Assembly: GCA_002413395.1 (NCBI GenBank)
Contig: DHWX01000075.1
Span: 1 to 26,416, forward strand
DNA from: Polaromonas sp. UBA5171
Lineage (GTDB): Bacteria > Pseudomonadota > Gammaproteobacteria > Burkholderiales > Burkholderiaceae_C
Length of the DNA: 26,416 nucleotides
Direction of reading: 5' to 3'
Of this stretch, positions 25,043-26,416 are shown piece by piece (positions within the stretch are counted from its first letter, which is position 1; the number at the start of each line of letters is the position of its first letter). A program made the translations under genes and the position numbers. A model generated the notes under the pieces. It saw only the letters and a list, made by a program, of their open reading frames with translations, was not told the DNA's origin and ran no database searches.

Positions 25043-25786
25043 ATGGTGATTCAAACCCCCTCCTCCCACCTACCCGATCTGCCCGAAGCCGCTCCCGCTG
25101 GCGCGAGCCATCCCCGCGCCATCCGCAGTTTTGTTCGGCGCACCGGTCGCACCACCGTTGGCCAAGCCAGGGCCTTTGCCGATCTTGGTCCGCAATTTTT
25201 GCTGCCCTACAGCGCACTGCCCGTGGACTTTGCGGCCATTTTTGGCCGTGCTGCGCCCACCATTTTGGAGATCGGCTTTGGCATGGGCGAGGCCACGGCG
25301 CATATTGCTGCCTTGATGCCGGAGAAAAATTTCCTGTGCTGCGAAGTCCACACGCCCGGCGTCGGCGCGTTACTCAAACGCATTGACGAACAAGCGCTGG
25401 GCAATATCCGCATCCTGCAGCACGACGCCGTGGAGGTGATTGACCACATGCTGCCGCTGGGCAGTCTGGATGGTGTGCATATTTTCTTTCCCGACCCGTG
25501 GCACAAGAAGAAGCACAACAAGCGCCGCCTGATTCAGCCACCCCTGATCGCCAAGCTGGCGGCTCGCCTCAAACCCGGCGGCTACCTGCACTGCGCCACC
25601 GACTGGCAACCGTATGCCGAGCAGATTCTTGAAGTGCTGAGCGCCGAGCCCTTGCTGAGCAACACGGCGGACGCATCCAGCGGCGGCTATGCGCCCAAGC
25701 CCGATTACCGGCCCCTGACCAAGTTTGAAAACCGTGGCATCAAGCTCGGGCACGGCGTCTCGGATGTGGTTTTCACGCGTGTCTGA
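25043..25786 (+). CDS. trmB: tRNA (guanine(46)-N7)-methyltransferase
   Basis: Methylates N7 of G46 in the variable loop of tRNAs using S-adenosylmethionine. The product is 247 residues. The SAM-binding loop is EIGFGMGEATAHIA (76-89), the family signature is FFPDPWHKKKHNKRRL (148-163), and the catalytic and tRNA-contacting segment TKFENRGIKLGHGV lies near the C-terminus. The N-terminal roughly 35 residues are Pro/Ala-rich, with the conserved IRSFVRRTGRTTVGQ following. It lies between the aldehyde dehydrogenase and an RluA-family gene on the same strand, so an RNA-modification pair with the latter is likely (30-bp gap). Confidence 0.97.
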   Translation: MVIQTPSSHLPDLPEAAPAGASHPRAIRSFVRRTGRTTVGQARAFADLGPQFLLPYSALPVDFAAIFGRAAPTILEIGFGMGEATAHIAALMPEKNFLCCEVHTPGVGALLKRIDEQALGNIRILQHDAVEVIDHMLPLGSLDGVHIFFPDPWHKKKHNKRRLIQPPLIAKLAARLKPGGYLHCATDWQPYAEQILEVLSAEPLLSNTADASSGGYAPKPDYRPLTKFENRGIKLGHGVSDVVFTRV

Positions 25787-25816
25787 AGCCACGCCTGAAG
25801 CCTGGTCTGTGCAGGT

Positions 25817-26416
25817 GTGAGCAAGCTGCCCGCGCACCGTCTTCCAACGCGCCACGGCGTCAGCCCCAGTTGCGTGGGCTTGCCCGCAGGCCAATGGCCC
25901 ACCATCACTGATTTTTTGCTGCAGCGATTCCCCGCCATTGCGCGGGAGGTCTGGCTGGCACGAATGGCAAGTGGCCTGGTGGTGGACGAATTCGGCGAGC
26001 CCGTCACACCGGAACGTCCTTACCACGGCCACATGCGGGTGTACTACTACCGCGCCCTGCCAGACGAACTCCGCGTGCCGTTTGAGGCCACCGTACTCTT
26101 TCAGGACGAGCATCTGGTGGTGGCCGACAAACCTCATTTTTTGCCGGTCACGCCCTCGGGCCATTACCTGCAGGAGACGCTGCTGGTGCGGCTAAAAAAC
26201 CAGTTGGGCATCAACGATTTGATACCGATTCACCGGATTGACCGTGAGACCGCGGGTCTGGTTCTGTTCTCGATAAACCCCAGTGAGCGCGACGCTTATC
26301 AGGCCTTGTTCAGGCAGCACAAAGTCACCAAGCACTATGAAACCATTGCGCCATGGCGCGAAGGCCTCAGCGTTCCGCTCACGCACAAAAGCCGCATTGT
26401 GCAGGGCGAGGCCCCG
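25817..26416 (+). CDS. RluA-family pseudouridine synthase, 3' end cut by the window
   Basis: Converts uridines in rRNA or tRNA to pseudouridine; the target cannot be told from the sequence. The visible 200 codons begin with KLPAHRLPTRHGVSPSCVGL and a domain reading TITDFLLQRFPAIAREVWLARM, which resembles the N-terminal extension of a known RluA-like subgroup. FEATVLFQDEHLVVADKPHFLPVTPSG follows, and the catalytic motif IHRIDRETAGLVLFS carries the essential Asp. The frame continues to the last base. The assigned start is a GTG at 25817, the first start codon after an in-frame stop at 25796-25798; the ribosome site is weak. It follows trmB by 30 bases, likely in one transcript. Confidence 0.88.
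   Translation, partial: MSKLPAHRLPTRHGVSPSCVGLPAGQWPTITDFLLQRFPAIAREVWLARMASGLVVDEFGEPVTPERPYHGHMRVYYYRALPDELRVPFEATVLFQDEHLVVADKPHFLPVTPSGHYLQETLLVRLKNQLGINDLIPIHRIDRETAGLVLFSINPSERDAYQALFRQHKVTKHYETIAPWREGLSVPLTHKSRIVQGEAP

Noticed and set aside
23694..25217. 507-codon minus-strand open frame opposite the aldehyde dehydrogenase gene and the start of trmB
   Set aside because: Antisense shadow of two well-identified genes; spans their intergenic gap and has no recognisable motif.

Overview
The window looks like chromosomal DNA of a betaproteobacterium of the order Burkholderiales, most likely a Comamonadaceae member close to Rhodoferax or Polaromonas. This rests on high GC content, a class I polyhydroxyalkanoate (PHA) synthase, a proton-pumping pyrophosphatase beside a soluble one, the dnaX-ebfC-recR block with the SRP RNA next to it, and the sequence character of the housekeeping proteins. 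The genus is inference. I see no prophage, insertion sequence, CRISPR array, tRNA or rRNA.

Layout. 1-5060: a small coiled-coil membrane protein, soluble pyrophosphatase (ppa) divergent from membrane H+-pyrophosphatase (hppA), a shared bidirectional terminator, and a CLC-type chloride/proton antiporter. 5161-8697: a PaaK/F390-synthetase-like adenylating enzyme divergent from PHA synthase (phaC). The space between them holds two FNR-type boxes facing phaC and a 13-codon leader frame overlapping the ligase start. 8716-12531: a small relic of an RND efflux pump, then the conserved rnhA / yafS-like methyltransferase / gloB / mltD cluster. 12553-15684: a 50-aa DUF3096 protein and a three-gene SsuABC/TauABC-type ABC importer. 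15838-19379: a MAPEG protein, recR, ebfC and dnaX, with 4.5S RNA (ffs) divergent from dnaX. dnaX carries an in-frame A AAA AAG slippery heptamer at the same functional place as in Escherichia coli. 19439-23141: a 93-aa unknown, a frameshifted flavoprotein gene, a 0.5-kb gap with gene debris, an LD-carboxypeptidase and another unknown. 23383-26416: an aldehyde dehydrogenase with its own promoter candidate, trmB, and an RluA-family pseudouridine synthase cut by the window end.

How the parts fit together. Most genes are housekeeping: pyrophosphate removal and energy recovery, replication and recombination (DnaX, EbfC, RecR, RNase HI), protein targeting RNA, peptidoglycan remodelling (MltD, LD-carboxypeptidase), aldehyde detoxification (GloB, aldehyde dehydrogenase) and RNA modification (TrmB, RluA-like). 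The accessory content is the PHA locus and the ABC importer. I found no obvious new defence or mobile system. The observations most worth following are regulatory or translational: the spaced FNR-type boxes before phaC, the dnaX frameshift signal, and the leader frame coupled to the ligase gene. Next come signs of gene decay: the RND relic, the split flavoprotein gene and the debris at 21467-21765.
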